Shown: positions 1 through 6,900, numbered from the stretch's first letter. The stretch: DNA of 12,343 bases from CAYGZC01 sp964354225 (GCA_964354225.1 CAYGZC010000039.1:1-12343), one strand, 5' to 3'. Numbers and translations are program-made. The notes: generated by a model from the sequence alone, not told the origin.

Positions 1-2022
1 TGGAATTTGCCGTTCAGCATGAGTAAACTTATCAATATTGGCATATAAGCTGAAGAAAGCATACGTATTCAATAGGGTTCCCAAAAATTTCCGCTGAACT
101 TCAACTAGTCCATCTTCATCAAAGAGTGTGGGCCGCCATGGTGGACTTGTCGCTACCAAGTACCATCTGGTTGTATCGGCACCATATTTTTCTAAGATAA
201 CAAAAGGATCAACAGTATTACCCTTCGACTTCGACATCTTCTGACCCTCCTTATCGAGGATGAGATCGTTCACAAGAATGTTCTTGTATGCGGGCTTATC
301 AAACAGAGCTGTACTGATGGAATGCAAGGAATAAAACCATCCACGAGTTTGGTCGACTCCTTCACAGATAAAATCTGCAGGCAGCTGTTCGCCAGAATCA
401 ATTAAATTTTTATTTTCGAATGGATAGTGCCATTGTGCAAACGGCATAGCACCTGAATCGAACCACACATCGATAAGCTCCGGCGTTCGTTTCATCTCAC
501 CGCCACAGGAACAATTGAATGTGACTGCATCAACGTGCGGCTTGTGCAGGTCAATCGGTTCCTGAACTCCTTTACCCTGTATGTATTCTGCTATGCTGCC
601 GATACATTTTTGTTTTCCACATTTTTCACAAATCCAAATCGGAAGTGGTGTACCCCAGAAACGATCCCGAGAGAGCGACCAATCTTTATTTTCTTCCAAC
701 CAATTTCCGAAACGTCCTTCACCGACCTCGTGCGGATACCAGTTTATGGTTTTGTTAATTTCAACCATCCGCTTTGCATACTTCGTTGTTGCAATGTACC
801 ACGATTCACGAGCGTAGTAAAGCAGTGGCATCTTGCACCGCCAGCAATGCGGATAGCTGTGAGTGACTGTTTCTTTTTTATAAAGGATGTGGCGTTCTTT
901 GAGATTTTTGATTACCTCCGGATCAGCATCCTTAACAAATTTGTTTGGGAAATCTGTGACCTCTGGACCAAACTCACCACTTTTATTTACCGGATGAATC
1001 GTCGGCAATCCATATTTTTTTGATACCTGATAATCGTCTTCACCATACGCCGGTGCGATGTGAACGATACCGGAACCGTCTTCGGTTGTAACGAAATCCC
1101 CTTCAACAACGTACCAACCCTTTTCTTTTACAGGATGGTAACTGAAAAGCCGTTCGTATTCTTTTCTAATTAAGGATTTGCCTTTAAACTTTTCAATTAC
1201 TGAATATTCTCCTGCTAACACAATTAACCGTGCTTCGGCAAGGATCAGCTTCTCGCCTTTGTGCTCAACCTTCACATACTCGATATTCGGGCCAACCGCC
1301 AGAGCGACGTTCGAAATAAGCGTCCACGGTGTTGTTGTCCAGACAAGGAAAAAAGTGTTTTCCTCTCCTTTCACTTTCATCTTGATATAGATACTCGGAT
1401 CTTTTACGTCTTCATATCCCAAAGAGACTTCGTGAGACGAAAGCGGTGTTTCGCAGCGTGGGCAGTACGGTTGAATTTTGTATCCTTTATAGATCAAACC
1501 TTTATCAAAGTACTGTTTCAGTGCCCACCAGATTGATTCGATATAATCGTTAGTGAATGTTATATATGGATCGTTTAGGTTCACCCAGTAACCCATCCGC
1601 TCGGTCATATTTTCCCAATCGGTTTTATATTTCCATACCGATTTTTTACACTCTTCGTTAAACTTCGACACACCATACCGCACAATATCTTCTTTGTGCT
1701 TGAAGCCGAGCATTTTCTCAACTTCAATCTCGACCGGTAAGCCGTGCGTGTCCCATCCAGCTTTTCGATGGACTTGAAAACCTCTCATGGTTTTATAGCG
1801 ACATACTAAATCTTTCAACGTACGACTCATTACATGATGAATGCCCGGACGTCCATTTGCCGTGGGCGGACCTTCATAAAATGTAAAGCCCGGCTTCCCA
1901 TCACGCAGCGAAATACTTTTCTCGAAAATCTTATGTTCTTTCCAGAACTTTAGGATTTCGAGCTCGAGCTGAGAATAATTTAGCTTATCTGTGAGTTCCT
2001 TGAACACAATCTGTAAATTCAC
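1..2022 (-). CDS. ileS: isoleucyl-tRNA synthetase, eukaryote-like type 2 (partial, 3' end outside window)
   Basis: Charges tRNA-Ile with isoleucine in the cytosol. The frame is open without a stop for 674 codons from the GTG at 2022 to the window edge; type 2 enzymes are usually about 1050-1100 residues, so roughly the last third is missing. In order I see the N-terminal 'EGPPTANGRPGIHH' block, in which the HIGH-type motif is G60-I61-H62-H63 (1834-1845); the editing domain with HIAPAYGEDD (H321, D329, D330; around 1033-1062); a 'CGKCEKQKC' and 'CSCGG' cysteine region; 'WFDSGAMPFAQ'; KMSKS at residues 595-599 (226-240); and 'NTYAFFSLYANID' near the edge. The GTG start overlaps the DUF2905 stop as GTGA, which suggests translational coupling; neither this GTG nor the in-frame GTG at 2007 has a visible Shine-Dalgarno. 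The order of blocks is that of eukaryotic-type (mupirocin-insensitive) IleRS2, not the common bacterial IleRS1. Identity is near certain; the exact start is less so. Confidence 0.96.
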   Translation of the reverse strand, partial: MNLQIVFKELTDKLNYSQLELEILKFWKEHKIFEKSISLRDGKPGFTFYEGPPTANGRPGIHHVMSRTLKDLVCRYKTMRGFQVHRKAGWDTHGLPVEIEVEKMLGFKHKEDIVRYGVSKFNEECKKSVWKYKTDWENMTERMGYWVNLNDPYITFTNDYIESIWWALKQYFDKGLIYKGYKIQPYCPRCETPLSSHEVSLGYEDVKDPSIYIKMKVKGEENTFFLVWTTTPWTLISNVALAVGPNIEYVKVEHKGEKLILAEARLIVLAGEYSVIEKFKGKSLIRKEYERLFSYHPVKEKGWYVVEGDFVTTEDGSGIVHIAPAYGEDDYQVSKKYGLPTIHPVNKSGEFGPEVTDFPNKFVKDADPEVIKNLKERHILYKKETVTHSYPHCWRCKMPLLYYARESWYIATTKYAKRMVEINKTINWYPHEVGEGRFGNWLEENKDWSLSRDRFWGTPLPIWICEKCGKQKCIGSIAEYIQGKGVQEPIDLHKPHVDAVTFNCSCGGEMKRTPELIDVWFDSGAMPFAQWHYPFENKNLIDSGEQLPADFICEGVDQTRGWFYSLHSISTALFDKPAYKNILVNDLILDKEGQKMSKSKGNTVDPFVILEKYGADTTRWYLVATSPPWRPTLFDEDGLVEVQRKFLGTLLNTYAFFSLYANIDKFTHAERQIP

Positions 2023-2243
2023 TTTTTATTTATGATAGACAATAACCAAACGATCACGCTCAATATCAGACTTATCACGATGCTGGTTGTAATTGGAAAA
2101 TAAAATTGAAAGTTATCCTTCTTAATATTTATATCGCCCGGCAGCTTGCCAAGGAACGGAATCTTATCGTACAGCATTAACAATCCACCTATTACGACAA
2201 TCACTAAACCAAATACGATCAACATTTTACCGAAAATTTGCAT
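2019..2243 (-). CDS. DUF2905 family small membrane protein
   Basis: A 74-residue protein with two predicted membrane segments, about residues 7-24 and 50-70. Between them is a polar loop holding the family signature: 'LGKLPGDINI' followed by a 'NFQFYFPITTS' segment. This pattern (K-L-P-G-D-I, then F-Y-F-P) is what I recognise as DUF2905, a widespread family of short inner-membrane proteins of unknown function. The length matches the family. The TGA stop (2019-2021) overlaps the ileS GTG by four bases. The ATG at 2243 has only a poor purine stretch upstream, and an in-frame TGA lies a short way before it, so no longer ATG start is available. It is the fourth gene of the yggS-to-ileS run, 78 nt after the PNP gene. 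The position says nothing specific about its role. Confidence 0.88.
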   Translation of the reverse strand: MQIFGKMLIVFGLVIVVIGGLLMLYDKIPFLGKLPGDINIKKDNFQFYFPITTSIVISLILSVIVWLLSIINKK

Positions 2244-2321
2244 CTTGTTCTTGCCGGTTTCATGATTCAGGATTCACGTATAAAGTAACGCAATGCCTGA
2301 CATTTGAAACTCGAAGCCGTT

Positions 2322-3152
2322 TTACAATCTTCTAACTAATTCTTTCATTATCCCCGTCAACTTTGGCTCTGCTTTGTTTGCAGTAGCGATGATTTCTTCA
2401 ACGGAAACCGGCTTTAAAGTTTCAGGAAAACATTCATCAGTTATAATGGAAATTCCAAGCACACGCATTCCCATATGCACCGCTACAATTGTTTCGGGCA
2501 CGGTCGACATTCCCACGGCATCGGCACCGATACCGCGAAGGAACTTATACTCTGCCCTAGTTTCAAGATTCGGACCCTGGACTGCAACAAACACGCCGCG
2601 CTGAACATTAATTTTTAAATCCATCGCTATCTTTTCCGCTAATTTAATCAGCTCACGGCTGTACGGCTCCGACATATCCGGAAAACGTGGACCAAGCTCA
2701 TCATCGTTCGGACCGATCAGCGGATTATCACCCTGTAAATTTATGTGGTCGTTGATCAGCATGAGATCGCCACGACGAAATTCAGGATTCATTCCGCCGG
2801 CGGCATTCGAGATTAAAAGCGTTTTCACCCCAAGTCCGAGCTTATACGACATCACACGAACAGGAAACGTAACCTGCTGCATTGTGTACCCTTCGTAGTA
2901 ATGGAAGCGTCCCTGCATAGCAACAATCTTCTTACCTGCAAGTTTTCCGAATATTAATTTCCCGTGATGAGATTCAACAGTCGATATCGGGAAGTGCGGT
3001 ATCTCATCATAATCCAGTACGATCTCTTTTCGGATTTCGCTTACCAAACCGCCTAATCCGGTTCCAAGCATAATACCGATCTCCGGACGTACCTTGGTGT
3101 GCTTCCGAATATACGCAATCGATTCGTCAATCTGTTCACGAAGTGACATCAT
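2322..3152 (-). CDS. punA: purine nucleoside phosphorylase, trimeric (PNP/MTAP) class
   Basis: Cleaves purine (deoxy)nucleosides with phosphate into free base and (deoxy)ribose 1-phosphate, in purine salvage. The 276 residues match the family length. Counting from the ATG at 3152, I see the phosphate-loop region 'GIMLGTGLGG' (26-35), 'SHHGK' (61-65), 'GRFHYYEGY' (81-89, with the Arg and His that contact phosphate), 'SNAAGGMNP' (115-123), 'GPNLETRAEY' (193-202, E201 holding the purine) and 'GMSTVPE' (214-220). Two positions differ from the mammalian enzyme: Asn243 is Asp239 here, and His257 aligns with Val251. Both changes are toward the adenine and 5'-methylthio pocket of MTA phosphorylase, so adenosine or MTA could be substrates. 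The frame could be opened earlier at a TTG (3164), overlapping divIVA, but the ATG pair at 3152/3149, four bases past the divIVA stop, is the more likely start. The class is certain, the substrate is not. Confidence 0.93.
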   Translation of the reverse strand: MMSLREQIDESIAYIRKHTKVRPEIGIMLGTGLGGLVSEIRKEIVLDYDEIPHFPISTVESHHGKLIFGKLAGKKIVAMQGRFHYYEGYTMQQVTFPVRVMSYKLGLGVKTLLISNAAGGMNPEFRRGDLMLINDHINLQGDNPLIGPNDDELGPRFPDMSEPYSRELIKLAEKIAMDLKINVQRGVFVAVQGPNLETRAEYKFLRGIGADAVGMSTVPETIVAVHMGMRVLGISIITDECFPETLKPVSVEEIIATANKAEPKLTGIMKELVRRL

Positions 3153-3156
3153 AGAG

Positions 3157-3696
3157 TTAATCAAGATTTTTTATTATGTCTTCGATTTCCGTTTTCTCGT
3201 GCGATATTTCGTGTTGAGCCGCCATCTTATCTTTCGTTCGTAATTCCTCATCAATCTCTAACGCTTTAATCAGGTCAAGCTCGGAATTAAGTAACATTTT
3301 CAATCGTGTAACGAGGGAATCTCTCTTCACTTTTAAGATTGTGTGCTGCTCCTTCATAGTCGTTAAATCTGCTCGTGCTTTTTCAAGTATCTGCGTTGCT
3401 TTTAGCTCGGCTTCATGAATTATAAGCTGTGCTTCCTTTCGAGTGTTTTCAATCGCTTTACCGCTCGTTTCCTGCGCTTGCATGAAAGTCTGCTGTATAG
3501 CTTTTTCCATTGATGTATAATCATTAAGCCGTGTTTCTAGCTCAACAACTTTCTTTTTCAGCTCGGCATCTTGCTTCAGCAATTCATCCCACTCAGATGC
3601 AACACTCTCAAGGAAACTTGTTACTTCCTTTACATTACAGCCGCGCAGCTTCGATGTAAACGTCTTTGTTTTTATTTCAAGAGGTGTAAGCTTCAT
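3157..3696 (-). CDS. divIVA: DivIVA-domain coiled-coil protein
   Basis: A 179-residue protein. Its first 40 residues align without gaps to the DivIVA membrane-binding head: 'LTP-x-x-I-x-x-K-T-F-T' at 3-14 and then R18-G19, followed by 'VKEVTSFLESV'. In Bacillus subtilis DivIVA, Phe17 and Arg18 insert into the membrane at negatively curved sites; here they are Leu17 and Arg18, so the hydrophobic-plus-Arg character is kept. From about residue 35 to 165 the sequence is a long acidic/basic heptad coiled coil (many E, K, Q and L), with no transmembrane segment. DivIVA proteins act as polar or septal scaffolds for division, cell-wall synthesis or chromosome anchoring in Gram-positives; in FCB bacteria their role is largely unknown. 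The gene lies 7 nt after yggS and just before the PNP gene, with no evident Shine-Dalgarno, so coupled translation within the operon is likely. Confidence 0.9.
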   Translation of the reverse strand: MKLTPLEIKTKTFTSKLRGCNVKEVTSFLESVASEWDELLKQDAELKKKVVELETRLNDYTSMEKAIQQTFMQAQETSGKAIENTRKEAQLIIHEAELKATQILEKARADLTTMKEQHTILKVKRDSLVTRLKMLLNSELDLIKALEIDEELRTKDKMAAQHEISHEKTEIEDIIKNLD

Positions 3697-3703
3697 TTTA
3701 ATT

Positions 3704-4402
3704 TTAAGTTTTTATTCGGCTGCCAAAAATTGCAGTGCCAATTCGCAGCATCGTGGCACCTTCGTTTATTGCAACTTCAAAATCATTCGTCATGCCCATA
3801 GAGAGAATCGGAAGTCTCAGTCCTTCGCTTTCAAGTGATTCTTTCAACTCGCGCAGGATTATAAATGATGGTCGAGAATCTTCGGGATCCGGCAAGAAAG
3901 GACCCATCGTCATTAATCCTTTCACGTTCAAACCTCGAAGCATAGCTAAATCCTTCACTAAGTTTGGAGCTAATTCTATCGCGGATCCAAATTTACTTTC
4001 TTCTTTCGTGGTATTGACTTCAACTAAAATATCCATTGTTCTGCCGATTTTTTCAGCCCACTTGGATATCTGCTGACCGAGAGTTAACGAATCAACAGTA
4101 TGAATCATGTGAATCCAATCAGCAACATATTTTATCTTATTAGATTGAAGATGCCCGATAAAGTGCCACCGGATTCTATCATCGCGAACTTCTTCATGCT
4201 TTTGCCGAAGCTCTTGAACATAATTTTCTCCAATATCAAAGACGCCTGCATCAACTACATCTCGAATACTTTGTTCGCTGTATGTCTTCGTAACCGCAAT
4301 CAGCGTAACTTCTTCGGGGTTCCTCCCAACTCTCAGACAGGCAGAAGCAATTCGTTGATGGATATTTTTTAAATTTTCAGCGATCATCGAGCTATTAAAC
4401 AT
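3704..4402 (-). CDS. yggS: YggS/PLPBP-family pyridoxal phosphate homeostasis protein
   Basis: A 232-residue single TIM-barrel protein of the family that binds PLP without known catalysis and keeps free B6 vitamers and amino-acid pools in balance (YggS in E. coli, YlmE in Bacillus). Visible motifs are the PLP-binding lysine in 'LIAVTK' (K39), 'GENYVQE' (58-64), 'WHFIGHLQSNK' (79-89), 'SMGMTNDFEVAI' and the C-terminal phosphate-binding 'LRIGTAIFG'. The length is typical. Two starts are possible: ATG at 4402 and ATG at 4387 (residue 6). The first is preferred because GAGG lies 8 nt upstream of it. It is the promoter-proximal gene of the minus-strand run and is divergent from the TPR gene. In Gram-positives its counterpart also sits in the same cluster as divIVA and ileS, which supports the assignment. 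Confidence 0.95.
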   Translation of the reverse strand: MFNSSMIAENLKNIHQRIASACLRVGRNPEEVTLIAVTKTYSEQSIRDVVDAGVFDIGENYVQELRQKHEEVRDDRIRWHFIGHLQSNKIKYVADWIHMIHTVDSLTLGQQISKWAEKIGRTMDILVEVNTTKEESKFGSAIELAPNLVKDLAMLRGLNVKGLMTMGPFLPDPEDSRPSFIILRELKESLESEGLRLPILSMGMTNDFEVAINEGATMLRIGTAIFGSRIKT

Positions 4403-4410
4403 TAAATATA

Positions 4411-4414
4411 CCTC
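4411..4414 (-). promoter_or_regulatory. ribosome binding site of yggS
   Basis: On the minus strand GAGG is followed by 8 nt and then the ATG at 4402. It is one of only two clear Shine-Dalgarno sequences in the window and decides for the ATG at 4402 over the one at 4387. Confidence 0.65.
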
Positions 4415-4419
4415 ATTTT

Positions 4420-4448
4420 ATCATAAAAAACAACGAAGCTGGAAACCA
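4420..4448 (-). promoter_or_regulatory. candidate promoter of the yggS-divIVA-PNP-DUF2905-ileS run
   Basis: Reading the minus strand, TGGTTT (4443-4448) is separated by 17 nt from TATGAT (4420-4425). Spacing and -10 are good; the -35 is weak. The predicted transcript start falls at or next to the Shine-Dalgarno, giving a leader of only a dozen or so bases, which is unusual and lowers confidence. No better candidate is visible in the divergent region. Confidence 0.28.
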
Positions 4449-4464
4449 TTTTCTTTAATGGCAC

Positions 4465-4494
4465 TTGACTTCCTTTTAATTTTTTCTTTATATT
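4465..4494 (+). promoter_or_regulatory. sigma70-like promoter of the TPR gene
   Basis: TTGACT (4465-4470), an 18-nt T-rich spacer, and TATATT (4489-4494). Transcription would start near 4501, leaving a leader of about 20 nt before the ATG at 4523. This is the best promoter match in the window, and it faces away from yggS. Confidence 0.6.
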
Positions 4495-4522
4495 CTATCA
4501 GCAACTAGATTAATGTGTGCGT

Positions 4523-5947
4523 ATGGATAATTCTTATTTCGAAAATATGGACGATGATCAAGAAGAACCGACGGGTAACCGCGAGAGCTTCGAGGAAGAA
4601 ATAAAAAAACTTTCAGAACGGTTGAAAGACGAAACCAGCGGCTCGGTCAGCATCGAAACGCTGGAGGAAATTGCTGATTATTACTTCGAGAATCAAAGAT
4701 ACCAGGAAGCCCTCCCCTTTATAAATCGTTTGATTGAATATATTCCTTTCAGTACAGATATTCTACAAAAGAAAGGGATGATCCTCCACCATCTCCATAG
4801 ATATCAAGAAGCACTCGAATGTTTTGATCGGGCATTGAAGCTCAATCCGACCGACGTTGAACTGTTAATCGGTTGTGGATTTACGTTAGACAACTTAGGA
4901 CGCTACGAAGAAGCTCTGCTTTGTTATGAGAAAGTTTTAGAGCTTGATGCTGATAGTGAAGATGCTTTGTTTGCAAAGGCATTGACGCTTGAAAAGATGA
5001 ACCGATATGATGAAGTTGTGAAAATTTTCAAATTCATTCTAGAAGGGACGCCAAATCACAAAGAAGCACTTTACGAGCTCGGCTTCTGCTACGACTGTTT
5101 AGACCAACCTACACATGCGTTGTCGTGTTACGATAAGCATCTCGATCTTGAACCATTCAACTACAATGCATGGTACAATAGAGGAATCACATTAAATAGA
5201 CTCAATCAATACGCTCAAGCGATTGAAAGCTACGACATGTCACTTACAATTAAAGAAGATTTTAGTGCCGCGTGGTACAATAAAGGAAATGCATTTGCCA
5301 ACCTGGGACGACTTTATGATGCCATAGATTGTTATAAGCAAACCATTCGCATCGATGAAAAGGATATTCCGGCATGGCACAACTTGGGAAATGCTTACGA
5401 AGAATTGGGTCAGTACGAAGAAGCTATCAAGTGCTTCACACAAACCCTTAAGTATGATCCAAAACATTTCGAGTCATATTTTGGCAGGGGCAGTTGTTAC
5501 GATTCAATGGAACAATATCAGAAAGCATACGACGACTATAATAAAGCGATATCCCTTTGCAGACATTATCCGGAACTGTGGTATGCAAAAGCAGATGCGG
5601 CTTACAAGCTTGGGAAGTGGCGCGAAGCAATATTCAGCTATAAGATGACAGTCAGGATGGATCCCTATTACATCGAGGCGTGGTTCGATCTCGGTGAGAC
5701 GCTGCTGGAATACGGCTACTTCAAGGAAGCGTTGAAAGCATTTAACAAGTGTATTGAGATGCACCCCAAGTGGGCTGACCCGTATTATGACAGGGCAAAG
5801 GTATTGTTCCTCATGCGAAAAACATTCGATGCGCTCGATTCTCTGAAGACTTCTTTCCACCTCGATCCCGAGAAGAAAAAAGAATTCGAGAGAGAATTTC
5901 CGGGTGTTCGTTCGATAAAAGATTTTACAAGTCTATTAGAAAATTAA
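4523..5947 (+). CDS. cytosolic protein of twelve tandem TPRs
   Basis: A 474-residue protein with no signal peptide or membrane segment. After an acidic, probably disordered N-terminus with a short helix (1-44), residues 45-452 divide exactly into twelve 34-residue tetratricopeptide repeats with no insertion between them. The repeats show the usual pattern (W/L at 4, G/A at 8, Y/F at 11, G at 15, Y at 17, A at 20, P at 32), for example 'AWYNKGNAFANLGRLYDAI' and 'AWHNLGNAYEELGQYEEAI'. A 22-residue tail follows. Twelve repeats make about one and a half superhelical turns, a large concave surface for binding a peptide or a protein helix. No catalytic domain is present, so it is presumably an adaptor or scaffold; the partner cannot be told from the sequence. 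A GTG two codons earlier (4517) could also start the frame, but the ATG at 4523 is preferred. It is divergent from yggS and followed by a terminator. Confidence 0.92.
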   Translation: MDNSYFENMDDDQEEPTGNRESFEEEIKKLSERLKDETSGSVSIETLEEIADYYFENQRYQEALPFINRLIEYIPFSTDILQKKGMILHHLHRYQEALECFDRALKLNPTDVELLIGCGFTLDNLGRYEEALLCYEKVLELDADSEDALFAKALTLEKMNRYDEVVKIFKFILEGTPNHKEALYELGFCYDCLDQPTHALSCYDKHLDLEPFNYNAWYNRGITLNRLNQYAQAIESYDMSLTIKEDFSAAWYNKGNAFANLGRLYDAIDCYKQTIRIDEKDIPAWHNLGNAYEELGQYEEAIKCFTQTLKYDPKHFESYFGRGSCYDSMEQYQKAYDDYNKAISLCRHYPELWYAKADAAYKLGKWREAIFSYKMTVRMDPYYIEAWFDLGETLLEYGYFKEALKAFNKCIEMHPKWADPYYDRAKVLFLMRKTFDALDSLKTSFHLDPEKKKEFEREFPGVRSIKDFTSLLEN

Positions 5948-5972
5948 ATTCAACAAAATAATTATCCCTCCG

Positions 5973-6000
5973 CCCGATGACTCATCGGGTTTAATTTTTT
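5973..6000 (+). terminator. intrinsic terminator between the TPR gene and larE
   Basis: CCCGAT (5973-5978), a 5-nt loop, and ATCGGG (5984-5989), followed by TTTAATTTTTT. The inner GA/TC can extend the stem. It closes the TPR transcription unit, but its T-run ends only two bases before the larE ATG. Confidence 0.75.
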
Positions 6001-6002
6001 AT

Positions 6003-6830
6003 ATGAATCAAGAACTCGAATCAAAATATTCACAACTCAAATCAATTATCCGTGAACTCGGAAGTGTGGTCATCGGTTATTCGGGTGGAGTCGACAGCAC
6101 ACTCCTTCTCAAAGTTGCAGTCGATGAGCTTGGAGATAATGCACTTGCCGTGATTGGAAAATCTGAGACTCATCCTGCTCACGAATATGAAGATGCTGTT
6201 AAGTTTGCCCGCGCTTTAAGTGCACGGTTCGAGGAAATCCGGACTGAAGAAACTGATAATCTAAAGTTCAAAGAAAATCCTATCGATCGGTGCTATCACT
6301 GCAAGACTGAATTATTTTCAAAACTTCACATCGTTGCTACGCAAAAGGGAATAAGATGGATTGCAGATGGTGCAATAACAGACGATCTTTCCGATTACCG
6401 TCCCGGTATGAAAGCAAAAAAGGAACAGAACGTTCGCTCGCCGCTACTCGAAGCCGGTATGAACAAGTCGGATGTTAGAGAGCTTTCAAAATATTTGGGA
6501 TTACCTACATGGGATAAAGGTTCTTTCGCTTGTCTCTCTTCACGATTTCCATACGGTATGGCTATTACAAAAGAGGCACTCCAAAAAATAGATGCAGCAG
6601 AGGTGATGTTGCACAATTTAGGTTTCCATTATTATCGTGTTCGATACCATGATTCGAAAACTGCCCGCATCGAAGTTGGGATTGAAGAAATACAACGCCT
6701 TATCGATCCCGATCTCCGCAATAAAATTGTTACCGATATTAAGCATCTTGGCTTTACTTATGTAACTCTTGATCTACAGGGATACCGAACCGGTTCGATG
6801 AATGAGGTATTACCAAAAAATATGAAATAA
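6003..6830 (+). CDS. larE: ATP-dependent sulfur transferase LarE (nickel-pincer nucleotide cofactor synthesis)
   Basis: LarE adenylates a carboxylate of the pyridinium biscarboxylate nucleotide made by LarB and replaces it with thiocarboxylate; LarC then adds nickel to give the cofactor of lactate racemase and related LarA enzymes. The 275 residues match the family. Visible are the PP-loop SGGVDS (27-32), 'GKSETHP' (52-58), 'DRCYHCK' (95-101), 'DGAITDDLSDYRPG' (122-135), 'VRSPLLEAG' and 'GSFACLSSRFPYG' (173-185). The three cysteines Cys97, Cys100 and Cys177 fit the [4Fe-4S]-dependent class, in which a cluster carries the sulfur, as opposed to the single-cysteine enzyme of Lactobacillus plantarum that sacrifices its own Cys176. 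No larA, larB or larC is in the window. There is no Shine-Dalgarno; the preceding terminator touches the start codon, so expression depends on read-through or an unseen internal promoter. Confidence 0.95.
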   Translation: MNQELESKYSQLKSIIRELGSVVIGYSGGVDSTLLLKVAVDELGDNALAVIGKSETHPAHEYEDAVKFARALSARFEEIRTEETDNLKFKENPIDRCYHCKTELFSKLHIVATQKGIRWIADGAITDDLSDYRPGMKAKKEQNVRSPLLEAGMNKSDVRELSKYLGLPTWDKGSFACLSSRFPYGMAITKEALQKIDAAEVMLHNLGFHYYRVRYHDSKTARIEVGIEEIQRLIDPDLRNKIVTDIKHLGFTYVTLDLQGYRTGSMNEVLPKNMK

Positions 6831-6850
6831 TTGGTTTAATAGCTCAAAAA

Positions 6851-6900
6851 CACACACAATAAGGAAAGTGTGTGACTTGATATTTTGTGATTTTTTTTTT
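6851..6900 (+). terminator. possible terminator after larE
   Basis: CACACAC (6851-6857) pairs with GTGTGTG (6868-6874) over a 10-nt loop. The ten-T run is at 6891-6900, 16 nt past the stem, further away than in a canonical intrinsic terminator, so the call is tentative. Confidence 0.4.

Noticed and set aside
535..1536. Several plus-strand open frames (535-1023, 581-817, 1178-1390, 1261-1536).
   Set aside because: They lie opposite ileS, whose frame is continuous and carries all expected synthetase motifs; their proteins look random.
2005..2007. GTG at 2007 as the ileS start, giving a more typical N-terminus (V-F-K-E-L).
   Set aside because: It also lacks a Shine-Dalgarno, and the GTG at 2022 forms the GTGA overlap with the upstream gene, the usual coupling arrangement; it cannot be fully excluded.
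3153..3164. TTG at 3164 as the start of the PNP.
   Set aside because: It is a rare start overlapping divIVA, while a tandem ATG lies a few bases past the divIVA stop and gives the normal family length.
4403..4522. An operator palindrome in the divergent yggS/TPR gap.
   Set aside because: I found promoter elements but no convincing inverted repeat that would act on both genes.
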